NCBI GenBank assembly: GCA_029265355.1
Contig: JAJUJL010000011.1
Span: 101,264 to 165,263 of the forward strand
DNA length: 64,000 nt
DNA from: Chloroflexota bacterium
GTDB lineage: Bacteria > Chloroflexota > Anaerolineae > Anaerolineales > UBA4823
Direction of reading: 5' to 3'
How positions within the stretch are numbered: the first letter of the stretch is position 1; each line of letters starts with the position of its first letter. The translations under genes and the position numbers were made by a program. This document shows positions 25,616 through 35,609 of this stretch, piece after piece. The notes beneath the pieces were generated by a model. That model was not told the DNA's origin. It ran no database searches and saw only the letters and a program-made list of their open reading frames with translations.

Positions 25616-27186
25616 TGCGGCTTCTCTCCAGCTATGGGTATGAGCTGCGGCGCTAACCTTGGCTCAGATTGCCAGGGCCAACGCTTTTTGGGTACAGGTA
25701 CGGGCTGAGCGACAATCGCCTCGAGTTGCCCAAGCATCCCCATCGTTGCTCCCACGTAAACCATGCTCTGCGTATCCCATGAAATATCCACATAAGCGTA
25801 TGCAAAGTGCATCACCAGGTACAACGCCGCCGTTAGAGCAATGGCTTTCAATTCGCCGCGCGGCATACGGCGCACAACCCGCCCGCCCTGTGAAATCGCG
25901 ATGCTCACTAACCACAGCAGGGATAAAAACCCGCCAATACCACCTTTAAGCCACACCCAAATAATCGAATTATGCGGCAGGTAGTTCCACCACGTAAAAA
26001 ATGTGATATCTGGCAGCGGAATGATCACTTCGAAGGGCTGTCCAAAACCGACGCCTGTCAAGGCATGGCGGTGTATCGTGTACTTCAAGTTTATATTCTC
26101 GATCACCCGATAAGCATTCGAGGACTGATCCGCCACACTGGCAGCCTGCGGAGCGATCACCGACTTTATCGCCTGGGCTGCCATTCCCATTGCACCTTCG
26201 CTGTTCCAAAACAGCGCCAGGTAAACCAAAAAGATCAATAAGGCGGGCGGTGCAACCACCCAAATGATGGTGCGTTTCTCCAGAATCAGTAACAAGGCCA
26301 ACAAACCCAATGCAATCAGCAAGGTAAGTATCGCTGCCCGGCGCTGGGCTGCGATAAAGGTCAGCAAAGCAAACGGCAGGAACACCATCAGGCTAAGTTG
26401 TTTGCCTGGAGCCATACCATACAGTAGCCCGGCCAGCGCAAAGATAAACAAGGTGTTCAAATGCAGCGCTGCGGAATGCTCTGTCAACGAGTTTACTTTT
26501 GTCAGGTCGCCATTCAAGGTAAAAAGATAATTGTAGGTGCCAATCAAGCTCTCGATGAACAAGGCTCCCATCACAAACCATATCAAATTCACCACGTGCT
26601 GGCGCTCATCCAGAAGATTGCTTGCCAAAATTACCATGGCCACCAGGTAGAACACCGGGCGCGCCTCCCATAATGCGATGTTCAGCACCCCGCCGCTGGC
26701 AATGCCATAAAGCAGCCCAAAAACCATGAAGACAAAAAATATTGTCACCGGCCAGAAAAGCATATTTACACGAATGTTGATCTTGCGATGAAGCGCATCC
26801 CGGCCAATCCAGGAGATAAAAGTCAACGCAATCAACATTTCCAATGGGCTGATAATAATGGCGTCGTGCACGAAAAACAGGGACTCATAGCTGGAAAAAT
26901 TCTTCGTAAAGGGATACCAGGGGAGCATAGCGGCATCACCCGCCAGAGCAAAAAACAGCACCAGGTACACCCCATAGCGAGGGCGATAAAGAACAGCCGC
27001 CGCGCAACCAATCAGCAGCAGCCAGCCAATGATGGAGGGATTGGGGCCGCGCAGATACATCCAGAAAGCCAGCGCCGCACAAATCCCCATCATGCTGCCA
27101 AACCAGAGCAGCCAGATCATCGCCTGGCGCAATCGACGGGAATCGATGTTTTGATTGTAAAGATTGTTAGTTAGGCCGCCTAACAT
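25612..27186 (-). CDS. O-antigen ligase / Wzy-like polymerase membrane protein
   Basis: A 524-residue polytopic protein with 11-12 hydrophobic helices and the large extracytoplasmic loop expected for Wzy/WaaL-type enzymes (around [34 protein letters not shown]). The loop carries the loosely conserved H and G-x-G-F-G signature of the O-antigen_lig family, followed by [17 protein letters not shown]. It likely polymerises repeat units outside the membrane, fitting the Wzx and Wzz genes nearby. No other polymerase candidate is present in the locus. Confidence 0.85.
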   Translation of the reverse strand: MLGGLTNNLYNQNIDSRRLRQAMIWLLWFGSMMGICAALAFWMYLRGPNPSIIGWLLLIGCAAAVLYRPRYGVYLVLFFALAGDAAMLPWYPFTKNFSSYESLFFVHDAIIISPLEMLIALTFISWIGRDALHRKINIRVNMLFWPVTIFFVFMVFGLLYGIASGGVLNIALWEARPVFYLVAMVILASNLLDERQHVVNLIWFVMGALFIESLIGTYNYLFTLNGDLTKVNSLTEHSAALHLNTLFIFALAGLLYGMAPGKQLSLMVFLPFALLTFIAAQRRAAILTLLIALGLLALLLILEKRTIIWVVAPPALLIFLVYLALFWNSEGAMGMAAQAIKSVIAPQAASVADQSSNAYRVIENINLKYTIHRHALTGVGFGQPFEVIIPLPDITFFTWWNYLPHNSIIWVWLKGGIGGFLSLLWLVSIAISQGGRVVRRMPRGELKAIALTAALYLVMHFAYAYVDISWDTQSMVYVGATMGMLGQLEAIVAQPVPVPKKRWPWQSEPRLAPQLIPIAGEKPQ

Positions 27187-27221
27187 TTCACCGAGGAAAG
27201 GATGTACATGTCAACTTGAGG

Positions 27222-27365
27222 CTAAAGCATATTCAGTGCGAAATAAGCAAAGCTTAGCAGCAAACCCAAGCCAAACAAAAGCAAAGCCCGCTGCCGCGTT
27301 GGCCTTGAGGTGGTCAACAACCCCACCAGGAATGAAAGCGAAAGAAAAGCGATAAATAGAAACAT
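27222..27365 (-). CDS. Small two-helix membrane protein (47 aa)
   Basis: A short frame from ATG 27365 to TAG 27222 encodes two hydrophobic segments, MFLFIAFLSLSFLVGLL and ALLLFGLGLLLSFAYFALN, joined by a basic turn (TTSRPTRQR). It starts 8 bases after the stop of the CpsD-like gene and ends 35 bases before the polymerase start, so the spacing fits an operon member. The ribosome site is weak. No known homolog comes to mind; it could be an accessory of the Wzx/Wzy/Wzz machine. Confidence 0.5.
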   Translation of the reverse strand: MFLFIAFLSLSFLVGLLTTSRPTRQRALLLFGLGLLLSFAYFALNML

Positions 27366-27373
27366 TAAACCGG

Positions 27374-28090
27374 TTATTTGCCAGACAGCAACTGATAAAT
27401 AAACGCTGGGGTTGCCATTTTGGCGCGATTCATCACCACCCCGACAATTGGCAGATGGCTGACTTCATCCAGCGCCAGACGAGCGTCATCCACTCCCGTC
27501 ACACCCTGGCTGACCACCAGGCACAAGGCGGTGCCCAACGAAGCCAGCGGCACTGCATCGCTGGTGGCAAGAATAGCTGGTATATCCAGGATCAGGTGAT
27601 CGAATCGCTCGCTTAATTCGAGGATTGTCTGGCGTAAAAACGGGTTGCGCGCCATGACGGGTCGCTCTTTCTTGGGAATACGCCCAGCCGTCACATAGCA
27701 CAGATTCTCCCATCCCGTATGACAAATGATCTCATCCAGTGTGCTCTGGCCCGACAACACACCTTCCAGGCCCGGGTTGGCTGTGTTGCTCAAAGTCATT
27801 GCGGAAGGCCACCACCAGTTCAACTCAACCATGCACACCCGTACTTCCAGGTCATGCGCCAGCGTGGCTGCCAGGGCTTGAGAAAGCACGGATAACCCTT
27901 CTCTGCGCAGCGAGGCCACCATCGACAAACGCTGGGGGAATTTTCCCTGCCGGCTGATGATACGCGTGGTCAACTGGCGCAGGCTGTCGACAACTTCGCC
28001 TGGATAGGTAATCGATGCAGAACCTGCATAATTCGGCACACTGAGCGCTAAAGGCTGATCGGAAAAGGCGTTTACTTTATTCTTTGCCAT
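27374..28090 (-). CDS. CpsD/CapB-like protein lacking a Walker A motif
   Basis: A 238-residue protein with the layout of a bacterial tyrosine kinase/polysaccharide co-polymerase ATPase: EVVDSLRQLTTRI at the N-terminus, strand LSMVASL where Walker A is expected, VCMVELNWWW at the Walker A' strand, and HLILDIPAI at Walker B, then VVSQGVTGVDDARLAL. The P-loop position reads RREGLSVLSQ, with no GKS/T. The A' strand has E and N instead of D-x-D. There is no Tyr-rich C-terminal tail. Presumably a nucleotide-independent partner of Wzz (inference). Confidence 0.7.
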   Translation of the reverse strand: MAKNKVNAFSDQPLALSVPNYAGSASITYPGEVVDSLRQLTTRIISRQGKFPQRLSMVASLRREGLSVLSQALAATLAHDLEVRVCMVELNWWWPSAMTLSNTANPGLEGVLSGQSTLDEIICHTGWENLCYVTAGRIPKKERPVMARNPFLRQTILELSERFDHLILDIPAILATSDAVPLASLGTALCLVVSQGVTGVDDARLALDEVSHLPIVGVVMNRAKMATPAFIYQLLSGK

Positions 28091-28094
28091 GGTA

Positions 28095-29594
28095 TCAATC
28101 CTTGCTAATCATCCCCAATGAGCTGCTTGCGCGGCCGCGTATGCGGTTAAGTACGCTCAAGCCCAACGACTTAAATAACTCCTGATCTTCATGCGATACA
28201 AGCCGCATCAACAGTACCAGGCTGGTATAGACAATTCCGCCCACGATGACCGGCAGCAGGATGAACGTATCTCGCAGCCACCAAATGGCAGCCACCATCA
28301 GCAATCCAGCCAACAGAGCTCGCACAGCTAACCAAATATTTTTCCAACTCAAAATATCTCGAGGAATCAAGTACAGCCCCGCGATGAGCATACCGAGTTC
28401 GGTGACCACAAAAGCCAATGCTCCGCCAATCGCTCCATTTCCAAAGGTGACCTGGCACCAGGGCACCAGCACCAGGTCCAGCGGAATGCTGGCCACCATT
28501 GCTGCAAACATCACCCAGGTCCAAATGGCTTGTTTATCCATCGAGATCAAAAAGTAACCCAGCAATGTGTTCTGGTAGGTCAAGATCAGAACGATGCCCA
28601 TCACCGCCAGGATCGGTCCGCTATTGGCAAACCCCGGTCCATACAGCAGCAGCACCAATGAATTTGCTATCACCATCACACCCAGGCCAATGGGGACGCT
28701 GAGCAGGGTCATCAATTCAAAGCTCTTCCGGATCAGCTTGACAAACGATTGTGGGTCGTTTGAAAATACTCTTGAAAGCGTGGGAAACACTGCCGTCATA
28801 AAGACGGTTGGAACGAACAGAAAGGTGCCAAACAACTGGTCCGCGGTTCCGTACCACCCGATACTTTCCTCGTTCAAAAGCAAGGAGAGAATGACGATAT
28901 CCACCTGCTGATAAAGTATCAAAAACACATAAATCACCAGGTATGGAAAACCAGCCTTCATCATCCAGCCGACCATCTTCCAATCGATCCTAAATTTCAG
29001 TACCGTCAATCGGCGCAGAATGATAAATAACACACTCAGATGCACCAACGCCGCCACAATACCCACAAATGCAATCACCAGCACGCCTTGCCCCATCAAC
29101 AGTAAAGCGATGCTTAGCACGGTCAACACGCCTTTGCCGATCACATTCCCCAGAGAGACATAATCCATGCGCTCCAAGCCCTTCAGAGAAGACTCAAAAG
29201 CGCCCATAATCTGTGCAAACAAGTTGCCGATCCCGATGATATAAATCACCAGCCTGGTCTCTTCTGGATAGCCGACCATGTTAGCGTATCCCACAATGCC
29301 GGCATATCCCAGGCAGAACAGGATGATTCGCAATACGATGCTGGCATTCAACAGTTCGGGGGTGCGGTTTGGAGCGCGCGCAATCTCTTTGTTGAGCAGC
29401 AAGTCCATCCCAAATGCCGCCACGATCCCAACAATCGCCCAAAGCGAGTTGGCCAGGTGAAATTTTCCCACTGCGCCGGCTCCCAGGTAGCGTGGCAGGA
29501 AGACCGTCAGCAGCAAGGTCAACCCCCAGGTTGCCACTTGAGAAGCCATTAAAAAGATCGCGTTCTTAGCGATCGTACGGCCAAGATTACTCAT
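28095..29594 (-). CDS. Oligosaccharide flippase (Wzx-like, MOP superfamily)
   Basis: A 499-residue membrane protein with about 14 helices. N-terminal LGRTIAKNAIFLMASQVATWGL and PRYLGAGAVGKFHLA are typical of Polysacc_synt proteins. It translocates undecaprenyl-diphosphate-linked repeat units. The gene lies between Wzz (upstream) and the CpsD-like gene (4 bases downstream) and so completes a Wzx/Wzy assembly set. Confidence 0.9.
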   Translation of the reverse strand: MSNLGRTIAKNAIFLMASQVATWGLTLLLTVFLPRYLGAGAVGKFHLANSLWAIVGIVAAFGMDLLLNKEIARAPNRTPELLNASIVLRIILFCLGYAGIVGYANMVGYPEETRLVIYIIGIGNLFAQIMGAFESSLKGLERMDYVSLGNVIGKGVLTVLSIALLLMGQGVLVIAFVGIVAALVHLSVLFIILRRLTVLKFRIDWKMVGWMMKAGFPYLVIYVFLILYQQVDIVILSLLLNEESIGWYGTADQLFGTFLFVPTVFMTAVFPTLSRVFSNDPQSFVKLIRKSFELMTLLSVPIGLGVMVIANSLVLLLYGPGFANSGPILAVMGIVLILTYQNTLLGYFLISMDKQAIWTWVMFAAMVASIPLDLVLVPWCQVTFGNGAIGGALAFVVTELGMLIAGLYLIPRDILSWKNIWLAVRALLAGLLMVAAIWWLRDTFILLPVIVGGIVYTSLVLLMRLVSHEDQELFKSLGLSVLNRIRGRASSSLGMISKD

Positions 29595-29629
29595 AATATA
29601 TTATTGTCCACAAATTGGAGGCGGGGCGA

Positions 29630-30733
29630 TCAGGAAGCAATCTTCTCACTGATTTCCACACCGACAGCCGCCCGGCTATCGCCGCGCGGCAAGACAGCCT
29701 CTGATTCTACCGTCGCGATGTCGCGAGGCTGCTTTCGGCGTAGAAAACGACTGTGGGCTGTACTGGTATCCGGAACCAAAGCCAGGAGAGGCAGCTCAAG
29801 ACTTTGCTCCACATCGAGCGGCAGGCGCAGGCTGCGGTCCAATATCGCTCCACCTACCACCGCGCCAAAACTGATGAGTATTCCCACAACCACGAATATC
29901 GCCATCTTGAGCGCAAGCTCGCGCAAAGATACATCCGGTTCTTGCGGCAAATCAGGCGCATCAATCAACAAGTATGTCTGGCGAATGTCGCTCTCCAGTT
30001 GAGCCAATGAGAGGCGGGCGTTCTCCTCTTTATCCATGGCATTTGCCTGGCGGGCAGCCAGTAAATCAATGTTGCTTTGCAGGCGTTGAATTTCAATCTG
30101 CTGGATGCCTGACCGCTCGCCGCGCAGCGGCTCAGGATTGGCCTCCAGGTATTGACGCATCTCTTCGCGCGCCGCCTCCAGGCTTGCCGCGTAGCTCTGC
30201 AGCACATCGGTGAAAAACGCCAGGGCTGCTTCGCTTTCTGCGCGCTGAATGTTCACCTGCCATTGCACATAGCTTTCGATGACGCCGTTGACCAGTTGAT
30301 ATGCCACTTCTGGATCATCGCTGGACGAGGAGATCATCACCTGGTTATCCCCCAGGGGATAGATGCGCAGGCTGTTGCGCGTTTCTGCGATCAAGTCGTC
30401 GACCACCTGGTCGCCCATACTCATCGCACTCTCCAGCTTGGTCTGGTTGATGATGGCGCGGATGAAAGCGTTGGTTTGCATCAGCTCATTGAGGTCATTG
30501 GTCGTTGCCTGGGCAGGCGAAACCCACCAGCTCTCCTGGTTGGTGCGCACTGCCGTCAAAGTGGCCAGGTACGACTCTTGCTGAACATACAGCACACCTT
30601 TTGCCACGTATTTAGGCGTTGTCGTCATCATGAACGCCACTGCAACCGCTGTCAGGAGCACTATTGGAATCAAGTACAACCAGCGGTGCCGAAAGTAACT
30701 TTCCAGCAAACGGAGAATAGCCGTTCTGATCAT
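29630..30733 (-). CDS. Wzz/chain-length determinant-like polysaccharide co-polymerase
   Basis: A 367-residue protein with TM1 at residues about 20-37 (WLYLIPIVLLTAVAVAFM), an extracytoplasmic domain with coiled-coil (residues about 180-280, AEEMRQYLEA region), and TM2 near residue 300 (LALKMAIFVVVGILISFGAVVGG). A cytoplasmic tail of about 45 residues has no kinase. It controls polymer length with Wzy. Start ATG 30733 behind AGAGGAA; the longer frame to 30787 lacks a ribosome site. Confidence 0.85.
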   Translation of the reverse strand: MIRTAILRLLESYFRHRWLYLIPIVLLTAVAVAFMMTTTPKYVAKGVLYVQQESYLATLTAVRTNQESWWVSPAQATTNDLNELMQTNAFIRAIINQTKLESAMSMGDQVVDDLIAETRNSLRIYPLGDNQVMISSSSDDPEVAYQLVNGVIESYVQWQVNIQRAESEAALAFFTDVLQSYAASLEAAREEMRQYLEANPEPLRGERSGIQQIEIQRLQSNIDLLAARQANAMDKEENARLSLAQLESDIRQTYLLIDAPDLPQEPDVSLRELALKMAIFVVVGILISFGAVVGGAILDRSLRLPLDVEQSLELPLLALVPDTSTAHSRFLRRKQPRDIATVESEAVLPRGDSRAAVGVEISEKIAS

Positions 30734-30921
30734 AGTTCCTCTATTATATCCGGAAAACGATGCAATTGTAATGCATCTTGGATGCAAAAGTTATTAAGGC
30801 TTGCATAGTTCACGCGAGGCAAGGCGATTACCATCATCCCAACGCCTGCAAATTTCCCCCTGGTTACCTTTCAAACTGCTTTACCCCTGTATCTCTCGAA
30901 TTTTCGGACGGGTTCTATTGT

Positions 30922-32250
30922 TCAATTGGAGCACAGATCTTCGGGATCATTGAACAGTTCCAGAGCGCCACCTGGTTCAGCGACCTGCGCCACACTGGCT
31001 TCGCGAGACCAGATCGAAATATCGCGCACATGCCATTCCCCACCCCACCAGTTCTGGCCTCGGAACCTGACTTGCGTCACGCCTGCGGGAATCGGCATCC
31101 AATACGACCAGAATGATTCCTCAACATATCTTTGCTGCGACTGCGTTTTTGCCGCCTGCCAGGTAGTCCCCCCATCAAAACTGACCTCGATCTGCTTACC
31201 AATCGCAGCAAAACGCAAAGATGACCCAGATAAAGATGGCCTGGCGAAATTGACCATTGGCGAGGCTGGGCTAGCATAGCGTTGCCCGGCGCGGATCATG
31301 GTAAACGGCACAGAAGGGTAGATACTGAAGTTATCCCAATGCCAGGTGTTCGGACCACACCCCGAACAATCCTTGGTTGGATTGTACGAATGATGTCCAA
31401 ACTGCACCACCCCCTGGGTGAAGCTCAAAGCGGGAATATCCGTATCGACCCACCAATAATCGTATTTCGGCATCCCAAATTTTATGTGTGTCCTTGAGAT
31501 GCGCAGCTCAAAAGTTTCCCGCTGCATAAAACTGGGGGTAAAGATCTGCTCGTAACCCAGGTACTCTTTGACATTAAGCTGCGTGTCGGTAAAATCACGG
31601 ACCACCGAGCCCGAAAATGTGGTCTCTCCATTGAAAACGCCCATTTCGATATTGATGGCATTGCGCGGTTCACCGCTCAAGTCCGGCAGAAGGTCATCCA
31701 GGGGGAGCTGTAAATGGTCGTTGTATGGCGAAATCCAAATATCCACCCAGTCGCGCGTCGAGGTCCTGCCGGTGGACATATCAAACCGGATCACCGCTTC
31801 CTGATTCGTAAAATCGACAAGGTGATCGGGCGTCAGATAAATCACACCATAACCGTCATCGTTAATGGCAGTCATCAAATGATTGCGGCACAAGTAGACC
31901 GCATCCTCATAGCTGCTGATCTGATGAGTCAATGGGGGCGGCTCGCAATTGGAGCCGTGCCCGGCATTCATCGGTGTGAGGCTGTACAAGCGATCCCGGC
32001 TGCGGCTGTGCACAGTAATATCCCAATTCTCGGGTTTCCACGGTTCAGGCGTGCCTGGCAGTCCATCGAATGTCTCCAGGAATTCCCCTTTGGCGGCGAC
32101 GCGGGCAGATTGGGCGATCTCGGGTAAGAACACAATTTTACCGCCCTCAACCACTCCTGGCGATTTGGGGTATTGAAGTTGCCCTGGCACGAAGCCCATC
32201 AAGCCCAGTGCAAGGATCAGGTGTACCAGCCAGCTCAATCTTTTCATCAA
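30922..32250 (-). CDS. Secreted protein of unknown function, concanavalin-like
   Basis: A 442-residue exported protein: signal peptide MMKRLSWLVHLILALGLMGFVPG, then a beta-rich body without recognised catalytic residues. Features: FLETFDGLPGTPEPW near residue 60, a CSGCGPNTWHWDNFSIY segment (two close Cys and a Trp-rich strand typical of concanavalin-like sandwiches), and a C-terminal domain SFDGGTTWQAAK...VRFRGQNWWGGEWHV resembling sialidase-type BNR/Asp-box turns. Possibly binds or modifies the extracellular polymer. There is about 190 bases of gap to Wzz, holding only a small GATGCA/TGCATC hairpin. Confidence 0.6.
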   Translation of the reverse strand: MMKRLSWLVHLILALGLMGFVPGQLQYPKSPGVVEGGKIVFLPEIAQSARVAAKGEFLETFDGLPGTPEPWKPENWDITVHSRSRDRLYSLTPMNAGHGSNCEPPPLTHQISSYEDAVYLCRNHLMTAINDDGYGVIYLTPDHLVDFTNQEAVIRFDMSTGRTSTRDWVDIWISPYNDHLQLPLDDLLPDLSGEPRNAINIEMGVFNGETTFSGSVVRDFTDTQLNVKEYLGYEQIFTPSFMQRETFELRISRTHIKFGMPKYDYWWVDTDIPALSFTQGVVQFGHHSYNPTKDCSGCGPNTWHWDNFSIYPSVPFTMIRAGQRYASPASPMVNFARPSLSGSSLRFAAIGKQIEVSFDGGTTWQAAKTQSQQRYVEESFWSYWMPIPAGVTQVRFRGQNWWGGEWHVRDISIWSREASVAQVAEPGGALELFNDPEDLCSN

Positions 32251-32299
32251 TCGGTTACCAATTTTATTAAGAGCCTTCTCAGCAGCGACGGTTTGAAAT

Positions 32300-33487
32300 C
32301 TACGCGACCAGGATTTCCGCTCTCAGCCCCAATGCTTCCATGGTGGCTTGAATCTCTTGCTTGTAATTGCCATTCATGATAACAACCGCATCAGGCTGGT
32401 AATCCCTTAAGAACTCGGGGGGCACAATCTGCTGTCCAGTTCCAGCAACAAACATCCCATGTTTGCGCGGATTGATATCTACCACGTATTCGATCGACGC
32501 CTCCGCTTTCAAGGCATTTAAGAAAGACACGCCCTTCGAACCTGCGCCCCACACCACAATCCGCCGGCCCTGTTCTGCCATGCTGTGCAAGCGCTGCTGC
32601 CAGGCGCTGTACTTAGCCCGGTAATTCTCTCCAAACGAAGCCACGGCCTGGGCCATTTTATCGAGGCCAATTATAGGGGGATTTGTCCGCTTTTGTGGAT
32701 AGCCTATCGGTACTGCCTCGATGGTCAGGAACTGGCCGTTGAAAGTCTCCCGGGTATCCAGGACTCGGAATCCATTTTGGGCAAAAATCTGGGCAAGGGA
32801 ATAACGGCTGAAATACGAATAGTGCTCATAGATGATATCCCAGATACCCAGTTCTTCCAGGGTATACATCACGTTTGGTACTTCAAAGAAAACCACCAAG
32901 TCTCGCCGGTCTGCAATCACACCTCGGATCGCGTGCAGAAAGTCATCCGGCTGGTAAATGTGCTCGAGCACATGACGGCTGCAGATGAAATCCGCCGGGT
33001 AGTGGGCATACTTTTCTGAGTAGAAATCCTGCACTACACTGATCGATGGGTGCTGTCGATCAGCAGAGGGAATATAACTGGGATCAAAACCGACCCCTCG
33101 ATTTGCTCCACCCTCAACCAGCATGGTCAGGAAATCGCCCTGCCCGCTGCCGATTTCAACCACATCCTTGCCGTAAAGATGATGGCGTTCGATGAGCTCG
33201 GCTGCCAGGGAGGTGGCATATTCTTGAAAACGCGGCGAGAAATGCAGGGAGTTTTCATAAGCCTGGCTATACTCCATTTTCGCCGGTTCAAATGCGCGGT
33301 TGAAGACATGTCCGCAGCCTGGACAAAAACACAGGCGGATCTCGCCCTGCGGGGCGTGTTGTGCAGCCGACTTCGTGTTCCACAGCAGGTTGCAATGTAC
33401 GGGCGCTTGCGCAATCACCATGAAATCGATCTGCACCTGCCCTGCGCAAATCGGGCAGCTTACGGTGATGTTTGGCTCTGTTGGCAC
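32300..33487 (-). CDS. Class I SAM methyltransferase (sugar C-methyltransferase type)
   Basis: A 395-residue three-part enzyme: N-terminal Cys cluster (CPICAGQ and CFCPGCGHVFN), SAM-binding Rossmann domain VVEIGSGQGDFL with DFICSRHVLEH, and a C-terminal domain RRIVVWGAGSKGVSFLNAL...VDINPRKHG. This layout is that of nucleotide-sugar C-methyltransferases (TylC3-like). It begins at GTG 33487 directly after the TAG of a paralogous gene, with GGAG nearby. Substrate: probably a keto-sugar nucleotide (inference). Confidence 0.83.
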   Translation of the reverse strand: MPTEPNITVSCPICAGQVQIDFMVIAQAPVHCNLLWNTKSAAQHAPQGEIRLCFCPGCGHVFNRAFEPAKMEYSQAYENSLHFSPRFQEYATSLAAELIERHHLYGKDVVEIGSGQGDFLTMLVEGGANRGVGFDPSYIPSADRQHPSISVVQDFYSEKYAHYPADFICSRHVLEHIYQPDDFLHAIRGVIADRRDLVVFFEVPNVMYTLEELGIWDIIYEHYSYFSRYSLAQIFAQNGFRVLDTRETFNGQFLTIEAVPIGYPQKRTNPPIIGLDKMAQAVASFGENYRAKYSAWQQRLHSMAEQGRRIVVWGAGSKGVSFLNALKAEASIEYVVDINPRKHGMFVAGTGQQIVPPEFLRDYQPDAVVIMNGNYKQEIQATMEALGLRAEILVA

Positions 33488-34696
33488 CTAAATCTCCTCC
33501 ACGCTCAACAGCGCAGGCGTTAGGCCCATCTGGCGCAGGTTTTCCTGGATTTCTGAACAATAGATGGGATTCATCACAATCACCACATCGGGTTGGTACT
33601 GGATCAAGTATTGCGGAGCGACAACCTGCTGCCCCATCCCAGCTAAATACGTGCCGGCTTTATGGGGGTTGATATCCACGGCATACTCGATCTCGTTCAA
33701 GCTGAGACCCAGGGTGGTCAGAAACGCCACCGCCTTGGAACCGCCTCCCCATAAGACAATCTTCTTACCCGTTGACCGCAGCTCAGCAATCTTTTCCCGC
33801 CACAGGGCTTGCTTGATTGAAAAAGCCCGGACGAAGCTATCGATTTCCCGATTGAAATCAAGCAGGTCGTCCTCTTCGGCCAGGCGTGCGCTGCCTTGCC
33901 CCGTTCCAGGGCGAGCAGCGATCATCAGATACTGATCGTCATAATCAGTCCACAGTTCAAGCACATCGAACCCAACTTTGCGAAACAGCCTGGCAATCGA
34001 GCCCAGCGTGAAATAGGAACAATGCTCATAATAAATATCCCAGAAAGCCACGTCACTAAAAACGTAGCGCGCATTGGGCACCTGGAAGAAGACCACCCTG
34101 CTTGGGTCATCTCCAGTTGTACGGCGCACCGTGGCGACAAATTCCGCCGTCTGGTGGATGTGCTCCAGCGTCATTTTGCAGCACACGAAATCGCCTGGTG
34201 TATTCGCGTACTTTTCAGAGTAAAAATCGGCCACAAAGCTCACGCTTGCGGCCACCGGTCGCGAGCTCCTCTCAGCCACATACGCCGGGTCGAATCCGAT
34301 GCCTTGATTACCTCCCATCTCACACAGCAGTGATAAGAACTCGCCCTGCCCACAGCCAATCTCGATTATGCGCTTGCCATGTAAGTCATAACGGTCGATA
34401 AGGTTTTGCGCCAGTCGCTGTTGAAAGGCATTGAAAGTGGAGGAATAACCCTGCGTGGATTCGTACTTAGCCGAGTATTCATGCACACTTGGATCAAAAG
34501 CTGTATTCGAAACGAATCCACATGCCTGGCAGTGCCCCAACCGGATATCCCCCTTGGGATAGTCCATCGCTTCCTGTCGGGCAGTGTGCAACAGCACGCT
34601 GTGAACCGGTACGCCATGCACCTCATAAAAGACGGACATATCCTTAGCGCCGCAGCTCGGGCAGATTGTTTTTTGGTTTTGATCTTGATGATTCAT
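33488..34696 (-). CDS. Class I SAM methyltransferase (sugar C-methyltransferase type), tandem paralog
   Basis: A 402-residue enzyme with the same architecture as the next gene: zinc-type Cys pairs CPSCGAK and CQACGFV, SAM site IIEIGCGQGEFL, FVCCKMTLEHIHQ, and a C-terminal KIVLWGGGSKAVAFLTTLG...VDINPHKAG. The two genes abut (TAG then GTG) and are tandem duplicates. The frame runs up to 34861, but ATG 34696 behind AAAGGA gives the normal N-terminus. Confidence 0.85.
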   Translation of the reverse strand: MNHQDQNQKTICPSCGAKDMSVFYEVHGVPVHSVLLHTARQEAMDYPKGDIRLGHCQACGFVSNTAFDPSVHEYSAKYESTQGYSSTFNAFQQRLAQNLIDRYDLHGKRIIEIGCGQGEFLSLLCEMGGNQGIGFDPAYVAERSSRPVAASVSFVADFYSEKYANTPGDFVCCKMTLEHIHQTAEFVATVRRTTGDDPSRVVFFQVPNARYVFSDVAFWDIYYEHCSYFTLGSIARLFRKVGFDVLELWTDYDDQYLMIAARPGTGQGSARLAEEDDLLDFNREIDSFVRAFSIKQALWREKIAELRSTGKKIVLWGGGSKAVAFLTTLGLSLNEIEYAVDINPHKAGTYLAGMGQQVVAPQYLIQYQPDVVIVMNPIYCSEIQENLRQMGLTPALLSVEEI

Positions 34697-34769
34697 TGGG
34701 TTCCTTTTGATTGAGAACCTATCCGAAAATTCGAGACAGGTGACAGTGCCCTCTCGCCATGCAATGCGC

Positions 34770-35600
34770 CTAATCGCCAGGCGCAGGCTCAGCCAGATAA
34801 TTTCCGACAATCCACCCGGCTCCCGGATAGGAATTTTCCAGCGCCCTGACCTGGTAGCCATGTTGCATCAGAAAAGTGGAGCATTCACGATATTTGCGGT
34901 CGTAGGCCTCTTGAGACTGGTCATCGATCTCGAAGATCACCACCGGATGATAGGCATCCAGGGTCTGCGCCATACCGCGCAAGACCTCCATCTCCGCGCC
35001 CTCCACATCGATCTTGACAACCTGCGGTGGTTGCAGCTCTCTTTGCGCCACCAGGTCATCGATGGTCACCAGCCGCACACTCAACACCCCTTTCATATCC
35101 GGCGGTTTCCCGGCAGTTGCCAACGCAGAGCCACCGGCATACTCAGCGACCATCAGCTCACCCTTTCCACTGTGGTCGGATGCGGCTGCTTCCAGAATCG
35201 TGACATTCGAGAAAGCATTGGCGAGCACATTGGCTCGCGCCCGCTGCACATTTTCGGGCAACGGCTCGAACGCGTACACATATCCATGCAGGCCGACCAG
35301 CCGTGCCCCGATCACCGTGAAAAAACCGACATTGGCGCCAATATCATAGAATACATCGCCTGGCTTCAGGCGTTCTGCCAGGGCTTGCTGCACAGGCAGC
35401 TCGTTTGTGCCCAGCGCATAGGCAGGGTTAGACTCTCCCGGGTGAAAACGCAGCCCGGCGCCTTGACCGGCCGGGATCGTCGTCCAGCGTCCCCGGACAA
35501 ACTTTCGCGCTGCCAGCCGCACCAGGGGGATACTTCGCAGCCAACCGATCAATGCTTGCGCCAGAGGCTGGCTCTTGCCTGTAGTTTCAGAATCGCCCAT
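34770..35600 (-). CDS. FkbM family methyltransferase
   Basis: A 276-residue O-methyltransferase of the FkbM type: SAM site FYDIGANVGFFTVIGARL, AFEPLPENVQRARAN, EAAASDHSGKGEL, then VVKIDVEGAEMEVLRGM. Usually methylates hydroxyls of sugars or polyketides; here an EPS sugar is the likely target. It is separated from the next methyltransferase by 73 bases and sits 9 bases after the LamG-like gene. Confidence 0.9.
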   Translation of the reverse strand: MGDSETTGKSQPLAQALIGWLRSIPLVRLAARKFVRGRWTTIPAGQGAGLRFHPGESNPAYALGTNELPVQQALAERLKPGDVFYDIGANVGFFTVIGARLVGLHGYVYAFEPLPENVQRARANVLANAFSNVTILEAAASDHSGKGELMVAEYAGGSALATAGKPPDMKGVLSVRLVTIDDLVAQRELQPPQVVKIDVEGAEMEVLRGMAQTLDAYHPVVIFEIDDQSQEAYDRKYRECSTFLMQHGYQVRALENSYPGAGWIVGNYLAEPAPGD

Positions 35601-35609
35601 CGTTATTGC

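Noticed and set aside
30733..30760. TATAAT near the Wzz start as a promoter
   Set aside because: The -10 lies about 10 bases from the ATG, overlapping the ribosome site, and the -35 is poor; likely chance.
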